The notes under the pieces are model-generated. The model made no database searches and was not told where the DNA came from. It saw only the letters and a program-made list of their open reading frames with translations. A stretch of 64,000 nucleotides of DNA, from NCBI GenBank assembly GCA_963662965.1, contig OY759970.1:744001-808000 (forward strand). The letters run 5' to 3'. Numbering within the stretch: position 1 is the stretch's first letter; each line of letters begins with the position of its first letter. A program made the translations under genes and the position numbers. Shown one piece after another: positions 43,422 to 53,178 of this stretch. The stretch is from DTWD01 sp963662965. GTDB taxonomy: Bacteria > Acidobacteriota > Vicinamibacteria > Vicinamibacterales > UBA8438.

Positions 43422-44756
43422 TCACGGGTAGACACTGGGGCCAACCAACCGAGGCCCACCCTGTTCGTGGCGCAGCAACTCCGTCCGAGCTTTGATCAGA
43501 CATGCCCCGTCATCTTCGACCTCGCCCATGAACGGTGCACGCCGGATCGCCTCCTGCCACGGCAACGATGACGACCCCTGATCCCGCACGTGGTGTATCA
43601 GCTTCAGCATGCGGAATCGATCGAACCAGTCGTACAAATGACGAAGCCGTACCACCGGATTCTGGGCCTGCGTGCTGATGTCCCTCCAGGTATCGCGGGC
43701 TCCCTGGGCCTCGAGGAAGCGCTTCACCGGAGGGCTCATGCGAGAGAGCAAGTCGGAGACCCCTCCATCGCGAGATAGGCGCTTGAGCCCCTGCGTGACG
43801 TCCCGAACGGCCGCGAAGCAATCGGGATGGTACAGCTCGAACTCAGCGCCACGAGCCAGCTTGGCGCTTTCCGAACCGGTCCCGAACGGCACCCGCTCGG
43901 ACAGGCGACTGCGAAGCCGAACGGGCTCACCCCGGAGATACGCCAGCGGGCGTAGCTTGCTCAGCTTGCCCAGGAGGTAGAAGTCCTCTCCCGCCCGGCG
44001 CCTGGGCACGCCCCGGACCAGGGCATAACAGAGCGCGTCCACCACCATCGTGCTGCCCACGGTGTGAAACGCGTAGGGCGAGTGCGCCCACCGGAGCCCG
44101 CGCTGGAAGTACCGGAGGCGGATCTCGTAGAGCGCGGTGGCGCGATCCATGTCACGCTGACCACCTGGCTCGTGCCAGAACGGAAACACCGCCGCCGAGC
44201 ACTCGGGCTCAAGCTCCGCGATTCGTACGAAGTAGTCGTCTGGCAGGCGTGCATCGGCATCCGTCATCGCAATAATCGGGTGGCGCACCTGTCCCGCCGC
44301 GATGAGCTCGAGGGCCACGTCCGCACCGATCCTGCGAGCCAGGCCAACACCCTGACGCGCCGGCAATTGACGATCGGCCGTGAAACGGTCGATCACGAGC
44401 ACGCTCAGACCGGCCTCGTGGCCCAGCCATCCGCCGCGACCGAGCTCACGCAGCGAAAACCGAGTGCTGAGCTCACGAAAGCAGTCCGCGTTCGACACAT
44501 CGACCGCCGCGGCCGCCCCGGCTCTGCCGTTGAGCACGACGATGACCAGCAGGCGGCCCGCATTCCTTAAGGCGGATCGGTACCCATCAACGAAGGCCGG
44601 CGACTCTCCGTACGCCGGTACGACCATGACGAAGTCGAACGAGTCCGGACACAGCGCCGCCACGCTCGACTCGGGCTCAGCGTGGCGATGCCGGTATTGA
44701 GCTGAACCTTCAGCGACGCGCCGTCTGGCGCAAGCTGTGCTTTGCGACACCACCAC
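43422..44756 (-). CDS. Family 2-type glycosyltransferase-like protein
   Basis: A 444-residue open frame (GTG 44756). The GT-A start is SFDFVMVVPAYGESPAFVDG near residue 40, and the metal-binding acidic motif follows in PIIAMTDADARLPDDYFVRI. No membrane segments are evident, so it is probably cytoplasmic or peripheral. The first 30 residues are poorly coding-like and the true start may lie at about residue 32. Substrate unknown. It is the first intact chromosomal gene right of the IS-rich zone. Confidence 0.65.
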   Translation of the reverse strand: MVVSQSTACARRRVAEGSAQYRHRHAEPESSVAALCPDSFDFVMVVPAYGESPAFVDGYRSALRNAGRLLVIVVLNGRAGAAAAVDVSNADCFRELSTRFSLRELGRGGWLGHEAGLSVLVIDRFTADRQLPARQGVGLARRIGADVALELIAAGQVRHPIIAMTDADARLPDDYFVRIAELEPECSAAVFPFWHEPGGQRDMDRATALYEIRLRYFQRGLRWAHSPYAFHTVGSTMVVDALCYALVRGVPRRRAGEDFYLLGKLSKLRPLAYLRGEPVRLRSRLSERVPFGTGSESAKLARGAEFELYHPDCFAAVRDVTQGLKRLSRDGGVSDLLSRMSPPVKRFLEAQGARDTWRDISTQAQNPVVRLRHLYDWFDRFRMLKLIHHVRDQGSSSLPWQEAIRRAPFMGEVEDDGACLIKARTELLRHEQGGPRLVGPSVYP

Positions 44757-44840
44757 CTGAAAGTGTAGCGGCCGCCGAGGGGGGTCCGGGGGAAGCGTCC
44801 CCGGACTCGAGCGTACGACCGCGGACGATATTCCCGCGGT

Positions 44841-45842
44841 CTAGAAAATAGCCAGGGGGTTGAGCGGTGAGCCGGTACCGCCGTCCATCGCGAGCGGAGC
44901 CGCCACCAGCAAGAACTCCCACCGGTTCTGCCGAGCCGCCTCGGCCGCGACCGCCTCAAGGTCGAGGTTGTCGAACAGCGGCATCCCCATCGCCACGATG
45001 GTTAGCTGGTGAATTGGCTGGGTAACCCCGTTGACCCCGGACGGTATCGCATCGTTGGTACCGTCGCCGCCGAGCATCGCGACACCCCGCTCCCGGAGCC
45101 ACGGCGCGACCGACGCATGCAGCCCGGCGGACTGCTCCGAGGTCGCCCACGCGCCCTGCTCCGCCCGACGTGCCCACCGACCGCTGCGGACGAAGACGAT
45201 ATCGCCGGGCTCCACACGCATCCCGGCTTCGCGCTCCCACGCCTCGAAATCGTCGACGTAGATCGGCGTCCCTGGCTCGAGATAGTCGACACCCTTGAGC
45301 CGCGCGATGTCCATCAGGATGCCACGCGTGACGATGCCCTGCTTGAAATTGATGATCGCCAGCTTCGCGCAGCCGGCCGCCGTCACTTCGTCGTCGCGCA
45401 CGTAGCCGTTGTACATCCGCCCGTCATGCATCATGTGACAGAGCGAGTCCATGTGGGAATGGGCATAGCCGTGATAGGCGAAGGTGTAGCGGTCGCTGCG
45501 GAATGGACCGGGGCGATCCGGTCCGAGCATCTCACGGCCGATCGGCGACGTCGCGTCGGCCGCCCGCTCGGTTAGGTAGTTGTGCGACAACGAGACCGAG
45601 ACCCCCGCCGTCGCGAGCGCCAGCGCCGTCCGGCGCTTTTCGGGCGTAATGAGATTGAGCGTCCCCCGCTCATCGTCGTCGCCCCAGCGTCCCCAATTCG
45701 ACAGCTCGGTCATCCACTGGTCGACCATCGCCGCGGTGATGTTGCGCGACCCCTGCGCGGCAAGATTAGACGCCGACCCCACCAGCGCGAGACCAACCGC
45801 CACGCTTGCCACCGCCAACCATTGCTTCTGACACCGTCGCAT
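44841..45842 (-). CDS. Secreted cyclase-family (kynurenine formamidase-like) hydrolase
   Basis: A 333-residue protein from ATG 45842 (MRRCQKQWLAVASVAVGLAL, signal peptide, cleavage near LAAQG). The metal-site motif of the cyclase family is FAYHGYAHSHMDSLCH, which corresponds to HxGTHxDxxxH. Other family blocks are GDIVFVRSGRW and MLGGDGTNDAIPSG. Members hydrolyse amide or cyclic bonds such as N-formylkynurenine; the real substrate is unknown and the export signal suggests an extracellular or periplasmic one. Stop is TAG. The 17 codons above ATG 45842 lack conservation. Confidence 0.8.
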   Translation of the reverse strand: MRRCQKQWLAVASVAVGLALVGSASNLAAQGSRNITAAMVDQWMTELSNWGRWGDDDERGTLNLITPEKRRTALALATAGVSVSLSHNYLTERAADATSPIGREMLGPDRPGPFRSDRYTFAYHGYAHSHMDSLCHMMHDGRMYNGYVRDDEVTAAGCAKLAIINFKQGIVTRGILMDIARLKGVDYLEPGTPIYVDDFEAWEREAGMRVEPGDIVFVRSGRWARRAEQGAWATSEQSAGLHASVAPWLRERGVAMLGGDGTNDAIPSGVNGVTQPIHQLTIVAMGMPLFDNLDLEAVAAEAARQNRWEFLLVAAPLAMDGGTGSPLNPLAIF

Positions 45843-45905
45843 TGGATTCCCTCCCCTGATCCCTGATCCGCGATCCCTATTCGGACTCCGCAATCCGTAA
45901 CGACA

Positions 45906-46427
45906 TCAGGCCGACCCGGTATCGAGACGGTACGCGCTCACCGCGATGGCCACCGAGGCATAGGCGCCGGCCCGTACGGGTGGCACCGACCGGACGGTCT
46001 CCCCTGCGCAGCGGATGACATTGACCTCGCCGGCGGCACCATCTGCAACCGGGAGCTCAATCAGTACTTCCACCGCCGTACGGCCAGGCACCGGACGCTC
46101 GACTCGGAGGAACATGCCCTACTGGCTGACGTTCACGGTCGTACCGCGAGACCACTCCGTCTCGCCGACCGAGCGAAAGCGAGCCGGCAGCTGCACCGCG
46201 AACCGCAGCGCGCGCTTCGGCTCGCCAGCCGGGCGTCGTCCCGGTTGGGGACGGGCTGTCGTCGCCTGGTTGCCGACGATCAGCGAAAAGACATCCGACC
46301 CGTCGTTATCCTCCTGCCACAGATGGTCGCAGCTGCCGCAGTGCAACCAGCCGGTGCCCGCCGTGGCGGCTTCGAGTGGATCAGTGCTCGCCTCCTCTCC
46401 GCAGTTCGGACAGGCCCGGGTCGTCAT
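45906..46427 (-). pseudogene. Zinc-ribbon/PilZ-domain protein with in-frame amber
   Basis: From ATG 46427 the frame gives a zinc ribbon (CPNCGEE then LHCGSCDHLW), a linker, and the start of a PilZ domain (KRALRFAVQLPARFRSVGET, TTVNVSQ). TAG follows at 46121-46119, then the same frame continues with GMFLRVERPVPGRTAVEVLI and the rest of the domain to the stop at 45906. Intact relatives read N-V-S-x-x-G-M-F-L here. PilZ domains bind cyclic di-GMP, though the RxxxR motif is not obvious in this protein. The amber codon would leave only half of the PilZ barrel. Confidence 0.6.
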
Positions 46428-46475
46428 CGGCTTCTCATTCTACACAGGCGACAGATGGCACTCGTGGAGTGTCCA

Positions 46476-47504
46476 CTACCGCCCCGCCCACCCGACGCTC
46501 ACCTGGACTCGATAGAGACCGGTCTGAGCCGTCATGAAGAGCGTCGTGCCGTCCGCGCCACCAAACGTCAGATTGGCCGGGCGTTCGTCCGGCTGGATCG
46601 AACCGAGGTGACGACCATCGGGACTAAAGACCCAGATGCCACCGGGACCGGTCGCCCAGACATTGCCGCGCGCATCGACCTTGAGGCCATCGGGCACGCC
46701 CTGGGCCTCTTCATTCGTCACATCGGCAAACACGCGCCCGTTCTGGAGCGTTCCATCTGCGGCGAGGCCGTACACCATCCAAATCTTGCTGGCGTTGTCG
46801 GAGTTCGCGACGTAGAGCCGCGACTCGTCGGGCGATAGCCCGATGCCGTTGGGACGGGTCTGATCGGCCAACAGCATGAGCTCACCGTCTGGGCTGATAC
46901 GGTAGATCCCGTTCACGGCGACCTCTTTCGCGGGGTCGTCATCCTGCGCCGCGAGCCCGTATGGCGGGTCGGTGAAGTACAGCGACCCGTCGGAGTGAAA
47001 CACCAGATCGTTCGGACTGTTCAGCCGATTCCCTTCGTGGTTGTCGACGACAACGACACGAGCGCCGTCGGCGTCGATGCGACTGATCTGGCGGTTGCCA
47101 TGCTCGGTGAAGAAGACGCGGCCCTCGGCGTCGGTCGTGATCCCGTTCGATCCAGCCATCACGCCCTCGCGGTCCCCTTCGAAGACCGGCGTGAGGAACG
47201 GTGTCACCGTGCCGTCCGTGCCCCAGCGGAAGATGGTGTTCCCTGGGATATCGCTGAAGAGCACCGACCCGCCATCCGCATCAAGCCAGTGCGGTCCCTC
47301 CGTGAAGCCGAAGCCATCGGCGAGATGCTCGATGACGGCGTCTGGCGGGACCAGCTGGTCGAAGGCCGGATCGAGCCGCACGATCGTGCCGGCGCCGGTG
47401 TCGGGCGCCGGCATTGGGTCGGCCGCCGGTTCGGGCGCCGGAGCCTCGCCTCCACACGCGACGGTCAGGGAGAGAACACTGAGAACCACGACCCACATTC
47501 GCAT
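46476..47504 (-). CDS. SMP-30/gluconolactonase-like lipoprotein
   Basis: A 342-residue protein from ATG 47504. The N terminus MRMWVVVLSVLSLTVACGGE has a lipobox (LTVAC), so it should be a lipoprotein. The rest is a six-bladed propeller of the SMP-30/LRE type: HLADGFGFTEGPHWLDADGG with the metal-binding Glu, GSNGITTDAEGRVFFTEHGN, RLNSPNDLVFHSDGSLYFTD with the metal Asn and Asp, and TRPNGIGLSPDE. Such enzymes hydrolyse sugar lactones with a divalent metal. The linker after the lipobox is Ala/Pro-rich. Stop is TAG. Confidence 0.85.
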   Translation of the reverse strand: MRMWVVVLSVLSLTVACGGEAPAPEPAADPMPAPDTGAGTIVRLDPAFDQLVPPDAVIEHLADGFGFTEGPHWLDADGGSVLFSDIPGNTIFRWGTDGTVTPFLTPVFEGDREGVMAGSNGITTDAEGRVFFTEHGNRQISRIDADGARVVVVDNHEGNRLNSPNDLVFHSDGSLYFTDPPYGLAAQDDDPAKEVAVNGIYRISPDGELMLLADQTRPNGIGLSPDESRLYVANSDNASKIWMVYGLAADGTLQNGRVFADVTNEEAQGVPDGLKVDARGNVWATGPGGIWVFSPDGRHLGSIQPDERPANLTFGGADGTTLFMTAQTGLYRVQVSVGWAGR

Positions 47505-47675
47505 CACGCGCTCCTTTGCTTTTTAGGCCGGTGTACGACCCGACACGAGGATTATGTCCTCGTTCGAGGCCATCTGAGACAGCCAGGGCGCGCACGCGCG
47601 CGCCCCGTGGCCGCGGAGTGGGGCTTGCGGGGTCCCCGCGGAGCGGCCGCGTGGGGTTCGGGGCGAAGCTCCGAC

Positions 47676-50417
47676 TTAGAAACGAAACAGCCGATTCATC
47701 TTGACGACGAACCCCAGATTACGCGGCGCGGACGTCCGTTCCGGCATCAGCGACGCCGTGTCGCGCTCGTCAGTATACACAATGAACAGCTCACTCCCCG
47801 GCCGGTACTCCCAGCGGAGCCGAGCGTTCGTCCCGAACAACTCGGCACTCGAGTTGTACTGCATCAGCGCGCTGACGAACAGGCGCGGCGTCAGCGTGTA
47901 ACTCGTTCTGGCGCTGACGAGAGTCGTCGTGAAGGTTCCCTGCGTGAGGTCGACCCAGTTGAGCAACACCGCCGGCTCGAGCGAGAGTTGTGGGGTCACC
48001 TCGACTCGCGGGCGAGAGATGGTCACCGCTGTCTTATCGCCATCGAAGAAGGTGCCGTGCTCGAACGCAATATCGGCTGAAAACCACCGCTGCGGACCGA
48101 ACGCGTAGCCCCATCGCGTGTTTCGGAAGTCATAGCCACCGATCGGGATGAGGACGCCGGGCGCAATCTCGAACGGCTCCTTGAGGAACTCGTAGTTTTC
48201 GCTGTGGTCGAGCAGGAACTCGTCGCCGTTCTCGAGCTCGATCCCGAACACGCCCGCCGCCACGCGCGTTTCCAGTACACCAGCGCCGTCGGTGGTGTAG
48301 TCGAAGCTGGCATCCCACGAGAGTTTCCGGATCGCCTCAAACCCCGGCCTCGGGCTGAACCTTGCCGAACCGAAGCTGCGCCGGAAGTCGAGCCGGCGGA
48401 CGAATCCAACCTCGGGATTGAAGTTGGCACCGACCGCCAGCTGCTCGACCTGCACGCCGTAACGATCACCGTTGTAGTCGAGTTGCGCCCGATAGCTGTG
48501 GTCGTCATCACGTAACCCCGACGTCCGCGTCTTGGCGACATACGTATTGATGTCGAGGTTGTCGTAGAACGAGAACACCCCATCGAGGCCGAAGGCCTGG
48601 TTCGACCCATCGGCGACGGTCGATGCGGAGCGCCCGGTGAACATCGCACCGATCGCGCTCCGGCGCAAGATATCGCGCTTCAGCCGGATCACGGTGAAGT
48701 TGGTCGACGCCACATCAACGGTTGGCACCTCCTCCGTTTGAATAGTGAGCGCCCCGAGACTAAACGGGCCCAGCTTGCCCGTCACCCGCCCACCACCAAT
48801 GATCGGCACGACCCGGCCTGCTTCAAGCCCGATTCGGCGACTGAAGAACATGGTCGGCGTGTCGGTGGCGCTCCGCCCCCGCCGAAACGACGACCGCCCG
48901 CCCCCGCTGAAGCTCCGCCCGCCGCCGAACTCGAAGAGCCCTTGCCCTTCAAGAAAGAACTCGCGTTTCTCCGGAAAGAACAAGTTGAACCGCGTGAGAT
49001 TGACCTGCTGCTCGTCGACCTCGACCTGCGCGAAGTCGGTGTTGAAGGTGAAGTCGGCGGTCAAGCTCTGTGTAATCCCGTATTTCGCATCGAGCCCCAC
49101 GTCACCGCCTGGATCGTTGCGCACCGGGACATCGACCGAAAGGTCGGTCGTCACGTCGGCAATGGCGTACGGCTTGAGCTCGAAGTGGGTCGAGCTCGGC
49201 GGTGCCTCAAGTCCCACGAGCGTCCCTGCCGTCGACAGCTGCAGCAGCGCCGCCGGACCGAACGACGCCGGCGCCGGCGCCAGATATGACAACTCGTTCT
49301 TCCATCGCACGATGCGCCGCAAGTTGAAACCCCAGAGCTGCTCTTGTCCTGGCGGGTAGCGGAGAGACTTGAACGGGATCTCGATCTCCACGGTCCATCC
49401 ACCGTCGAACCGACCCGTCTTCACCTCCCACACAGTGTTCCAGTCGCGGTTGAACACCCGGCCTTCGGTCACCTGCATGTCGAAGAGACCGCCGAGCGGG
49501 TTCGTGTGAAACATGTAGCCGTTGCGACGGTCGTAGTAGGTATCGAACACGACGGCGAAGTTGTCGTTCTGGAAGATACCGGTGTTGTCGCGGCGCATTT
49601 CGTTGGCCACCAGGCGATCCATCCGCGACTCCCAGCACCGCGCCGCGATGTAGATCGCCTCGTCGTCAAAGAAGATCCAGGCCTCGGTCCGTTCGCTCGC
49701 CGGCGCCCCCTCGGTCGGCTCCTGCTGAATGAAGCCGCCAATCGATGGCACCTCGTCGTACACCGCGTCGGCCAAGCGGCCATCGATCACAATCGCCTCC
49801 CTCACGCGCACGGCGCGGATCGTCACCCGGCCGAGGGCATCGCGTGCTTCGACCGCCGGGGCCAGCGGCGGCGGTGGACCGACGATGGTCGCGAGACGTC
49901 CGCCCGCCGCAAACCCGGCGGTTCCGCCGCGGCGTGCCGCGGCGGCATTCGTCGGGGCCGGGGCCCGCGCGGCGGCCGGCGCCCGGCTCATCCGTACCAA
50001 CCCCAGCCCCGGCGCCAGACGGTCCTGCAGGGCGAACAGGTCATCGCGCGCCCCGTCGAGCTTGACGGTCGCGACGGTCCGTCCCTCCTCATCGCGCACT
50101 CGCGCGGTGATCCGAATCGCGTCATCAAGTCGCTGGTAGGCGCCGGACACCGTCCACGCGCCATGTGCGCGTCGGTCGGTCCTCTCGACTGCCGTAAACC
50201 GCGGCGACGCCGCGACATCCACCCTAAGCGTTTCGGCGATCCCGGAGGCCAGCCAGGCATCCTCTGGGGCACCGGTCAGATTGGCGAACGGATCAATGAC
50301 GACGCGAATGGGGAGCGCGCCGCCGGCAGCCGCGTCGCTGTCCTGACCGTCCTGACCGTGTACGGGCAAGACGCCACACAGCAGCGCAGCGAAGGCGAGG
50401 GTGAACGTGCCACGCAT
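47676..50417 (-). CDS. CBM9/DUF5916 outer-membrane protein, paralogue 1
   Basis: A 913-residue secreted protein (signal peptide MRGTFTLAFAALLCGVLPVH). Residues about 30-150 look like the FlgO/TolB-type effector domain (VVIDPFANLTGAPEDAWLAS, GIAETLRV). A CBM9-like domain follows near 205-385 (IDGRLADAVYDEVPSIGGFI, EAWIFFDDEAIYIAARCWES). The last 500 residues are a DUF5916 beta-barrel with FFPEKREFFLEGQGLFEFGG and a terminal Phe-Arg-Phe, the usual barrel end signal. Related proteins are abundant in acidobacteria and bacteroidetes and function is unknown; glycan binding or hydrolase-linked uptake is inferred. Its ATG overlaps the TGA of the upstream paralogue. Confidence 0.8.
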   Translation of the reverse strand: MRGTFTLAFAALLCGVLPVHGQDGQDSDAAAGGALPIRVVIDPFANLTGAPEDAWLASGIAETLRVDVAASPRFTAVERTDRRAHGAWTVSGAYQRLDDAIRITARVRDEEGRTVATVKLDGARDDLFALQDRLAPGLGLVRMSRAPAAARAPAPTNAAAARRGGTAGFAAGGRLATIVGPPPPLAPAVEARDALGRVTIRAVRVREAIVIDGRLADAVYDEVPSIGGFIQQEPTEGAPASERTEAWIFFDDEAIYIAARCWESRMDRLVANEMRRDNTGIFQNDNFAVVFDTYYDRRNGYMFHTNPLGGLFDMQVTEGRVFNRDWNTVWEVKTGRFDGGWTVEIEIPFKSLRYPPGQEQLWGFNLRRIVRWKNELSYLAPAPASFGPAALLQLSTAGTLVGLEAPPSSTHFELKPYAIADVTTDLSVDVPVRNDPGGDVGLDAKYGITQSLTADFTFNTDFAQVEVDEQQVNLTRFNLFFPEKREFFLEGQGLFEFGGGRSFSGGGRSSFRRGRSATDTPTMFFSRRIGLEAGRVVPIIGGGRVTGKLGPFSLGALTIQTEEVPTVDVASTNFTVIRLKRDILRRSAIGAMFTGRSASTVADGSNQAFGLDGVFSFYDNLDINTYVAKTRTSGLRDDDHSYRAQLDYNGDRYGVQVEQLAVGANFNPEVGFVRRLDFRRSFGSARFSPRPGFEAIRKLSWDASFDYTTDGAGVLETRVAAGVFGIELENGDEFLLDHSENYEFLKEPFEIAPGVLIPIGGYDFRNTRWGYAFGPQRWFSADIAFEHGTFFDGDKTAVTISRPRVEVTPQLSLEPAVLLNWVDLTQGTFTTTLVSARTSYTLTPRLFVSALMQYNSSAELFGTNARLRWEYRPGSELFIVYTDERDTASLMPERTSAPRNLGFVVKMNRLFRF

Positions 50418-53137
50418 CAGTATCGAAACAACCGATTGATCTTGATGACGAACGCCCGGTTCTCGAGCCCCGGATACCCAGGCGTCAGCGTGTCGCGCTC
50501 GTCGGTGTAGACAACGAAGAGCTCGCTCCCCGGCAGATACTCCCAGCGCAGCCGAATGTTGGTCCCGAGTGAGTCGTTGTCGGTGTTGTATTGCAGAAAC
50601 GCGGCAACAAACATCCGCGGCGTGATGGTGTACGTCGCGCGCGTGCTGATTAGCTCGGTGGTGAACTCGCCTTGCGGGAGATTGATCCAGTTGAGCGAGA
50701 CCGACGGCTCGAGCGAGAACTGCGACGTCACGCCAATACGTCCGTTGATGTAGCCGACGCTGGTCTTGTCGCCGCCAAAGAATCCGCCCCGGTCGAAGGT
50801 GAGGCCCCCAGAGAACGTCCGCTGCTGAGCAAGCGCGTAGACGAGACGCGTGTTGACGAACGAGTATCCGCCGACCGGAATGGTGACGTCATTGGCGATC
50901 TCGAACGGCTCCTTGAGAAACTCGTAGCTATCGGTAGCGCCGGCGAAGAACCGATCGCCGTTCTCGAACTCGATCCCAAACAGCCCTTGTTGGAGCCGCG
51001 TCTCGAGAAGACCGGCGTTGTCGGTGATGTAGTCGAAGCTGCCTTGCCACAGAAACTTGCGGATCGAGGTGATCGACCGGGGGCGGGGACTGTAGCGGAA
51101 CTGTCCAAAGCTGCGACGAAAATCCTCACGACGCACGAACCCGACCTCCGGGTTGAAGTTCGTGCCGACGACCAGACGATCAAGCCGCACCCCCCAGGTG
51201 TCGCCGTTGTAGTCGAGCTGCGTCTGGTAGCTCAAGTCGTCGCCGCGCAGTCCCGCTGTCTCGGTTTTCGCCAGATAGGTATTGAAACTGAGGTTGTCGT
51301 AGAAGGAGAACACCCCGTCGACGCCAAACGTGGAGTTGGCGCCCTGGCCCTCGGTCGACACCGACCGTCCAGTGAACATGCCACCGATCGCGCTGCGCCG
51401 TAACACGTCCCGCTTCAGCCGCACCACCGAGAAGTTCGTCGGCACCGCCCCCGACACCGGCTCGTCGTCGGTCTGCACGTCGAGCAGTCCGATATTGTAG
51501 GGCCCCACTTTGCCGGTCAGACGGCCGCCACCAAGAATCGGCACGGTGCGTCCATCCTGAAGCCCAATACGACGACTGAAGAAGAGCACCGGGGCCTCTC
51601 CACTGAAACGCTCGCCGCGAAAGTAGAACGTGGTCGGATCGGGGCGAGAGCCGCCGCCGAAGTCGAAGATGCCCTGCCCCTCCAGGAAGAACTCGCGCTT
51701 CTCGGGGAAGAACAGACTGAAGCGCGTCAAGTTGACCTGCTGTTCGTCGACTTCCACCTGCGCAAAGTCGGTGTTGTAGGTCAGATCGGCGGTCACCCCT
51801 TGGGTGACACCGAACTTCGCATCGAACCCGAAGTCGCCCGCGAACTCGTTCTTCAGCGGTGGCGCCTTGTTAAGATCAGTCGTGACATCAGAGATGGCAT
51901 ACGGCTTGACTTCGAATCGCAGGCCCGACGACGGCACCTCGAGCCCGACGAGGGTCGCGGCCGACGACAGTTTGAACATCCCGGCGAAGCTGAGCGACGC
52001 CGGGATCGGCGTCAGGAAGGATGCTTCATTCTTGGACGCCACGCGACGCTGAAAGTTGATGCCCCAGATCTGCGTCGGACCCGACCGATAGCGCAGTGAT
52101 TTGAACGGGATGGCCATCTCGAGCGTCCACCCTTGCTCGAAGCGGCTCGTCTGGACATCCCAGACGGTATTCCAGTCCAGATTCGGCGTTCGCTCGTCGG
52201 TAATGGTGGCGTCGAACAAGCCGCCCAGCGCGTTCGTGATGAAGTTAAAACCGTTCCGGCGGTCATAGAACGTGTCGAGGACGACGGCGAATATCTCGTT
52301 GCCGAACATTCCAGTGGCGTCGCGCTTCATCTCGTTGGCGACGATCCGGTCGGGCTCCTCGCTCCAGCAGCGGGCGGCGATATACAGCGTGTCGGCGTCG
52401 AAGAGCACCCACACCTCGGTCTGATCCGTGGCGAGTGCGCCCTCGTCCGGTTCCTGCTGCACGAAGTCGGTCACCGGCGCCACCGTCTCGTAGACGCGTT
52501 CATCGAGCCGTCCATCGAGACTGAGCGCCTGATTGAGACGGATGGCGCGCATCGTGACACGCCCGATCTCATCACGGGTCAGGACTTCCGGCGGGACCGG
52601 CGGAGACGGTCCGTCGATGACCGCACCGGTCGGCAGCGCAAAGCCGGCGAGGGCCGTCGTCGGCCCGGACACGGGGGCGGCCGTCGCCGGCACCAGTCCG
52701 TCTGGATCGAGCCTCGCCTCCAGCGCGTCGATGAGCCGCTCGGCGAGCGCATCCTGGAGGTCAAAGAGATCGGCGAACAACCCCTCGACCTCCAGTGATG
52801 TCACCTCGGCATCGCGGTCGGCACTGATCTCGCGAAGGTCGGCGGTGATCCGGATCTGATCCCCACTGCGCTCATACGCGCCGCCGACCAGCCATCGGAC
52901 GCTGGCGGCGGTATCGGCGGCCGGTACAACCAAATCGGCCTCGACCACCGCGGCGATGCCGGTCCCGATCCAGGCGTCGGCCGGCTGGCCACCGAGGTTC
53001 GCGAACGGGCGCACCTCGACCCGGCCGGCGCGCACCGGCGTCTGGGCAGACACCGGGACCGGAGCGGCGGACGCGAACGCGAGGAGAGCCACGGCGCAGG
53101 CCAGCCGCGCACAAGAGACCTGTCGGTGAAGCACCAA
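50417..53137 (-). CDS. CBM9/DUF5916 outer-membrane protein, paralogue 2
   Basis: A 906-residue paralogue with the same order: signal peptide (MVLHRQVSCARLACAVALLA), FlgO-like domain (VEVRPFANLGGQPADAWIGT), CBM9-like domain (LDGRLDERVYETVAPVTDFV, VLFDADTLYIAARCWSEEPD) and DUF5916 barrel ending Leu-Phe-Arg-Tyr. About 60 percent identical by eye to paralogue 1, so the pair arose by tandem duplication. The two genes overlap by 1 nt (TGATG at 50419-50415 on the minus strand), a sign of coupled translation. It is divergent from the amidase with only 41 bp between the start codons. Confidence 0.8.
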   Translation of the reverse strand: MVLHRQVSCARLACAVALLAFASAAPVPVSAQTPVRAGRVEVRPFANLGGQPADAWIGTGIAAVVEADLVVPAADTAASVRWLVGGAYERSGDQIRITADLREISADRDAEVTSLEVEGLFADLFDLQDALAERLIDALEARLDPDGLVPATAAPVSGPTTALAGFALPTGAVIDGPSPPVPPEVLTRDEIGRVTMRAIRLNQALSLDGRLDERVYETVAPVTDFVQQEPDEGALATDQTEVWVLFDADTLYIAARCWSEEPDRIVANEMKRDATGMFGNEIFAVVLDTFYDRRNGFNFITNALGGLFDATITDERTPNLDWNTVWDVQTSRFEQGWTLEMAIPFKSLRYRSGPTQIWGINFQRRVASKNEASFLTPIPASLSFAGMFKLSSAATLVGLEVPSSGLRFEVKPYAISDVTTDLNKAPPLKNEFAGDFGFDAKFGVTQGVTADLTYNTDFAQVEVDEQQVNLTRFSLFFPEKREFFLEGQGIFDFGGGSRPDPTTFYFRGERFSGEAPVLFFSRRIGLQDGRTVPILGGGRLTGKVGPYNIGLLDVQTDDEPVSGAVPTNFSVVRLKRDVLRRSAIGGMFTGRSVSTEGQGANSTFGVDGVFSFYDNLSFNTYLAKTETAGLRGDDLSYQTQLDYNGDTWGVRLDRLVVGTNFNPEVGFVRREDFRRSFGQFRYSPRPRSITSIRKFLWQGSFDYITDNAGLLETRLQQGLFGIEFENGDRFFAGATDSYEFLKEPFEIANDVTIPVGGYSFVNTRLVYALAQQRTFSGGLTFDRGGFFGGDKTSVGYINGRIGVTSQFSLEPSVSLNWINLPQGEFTTELISTRATYTITPRMFVAAFLQYNTDNDSLGTNIRLRWEYLPGSELFVVYTDERDTLTPGYPGLENRAFVIKINRLFRY

Positions 53138-53178
53138 ACGTAGTAGTTTACAGTCACTCTGAGCACCCTGTAGTCAAC

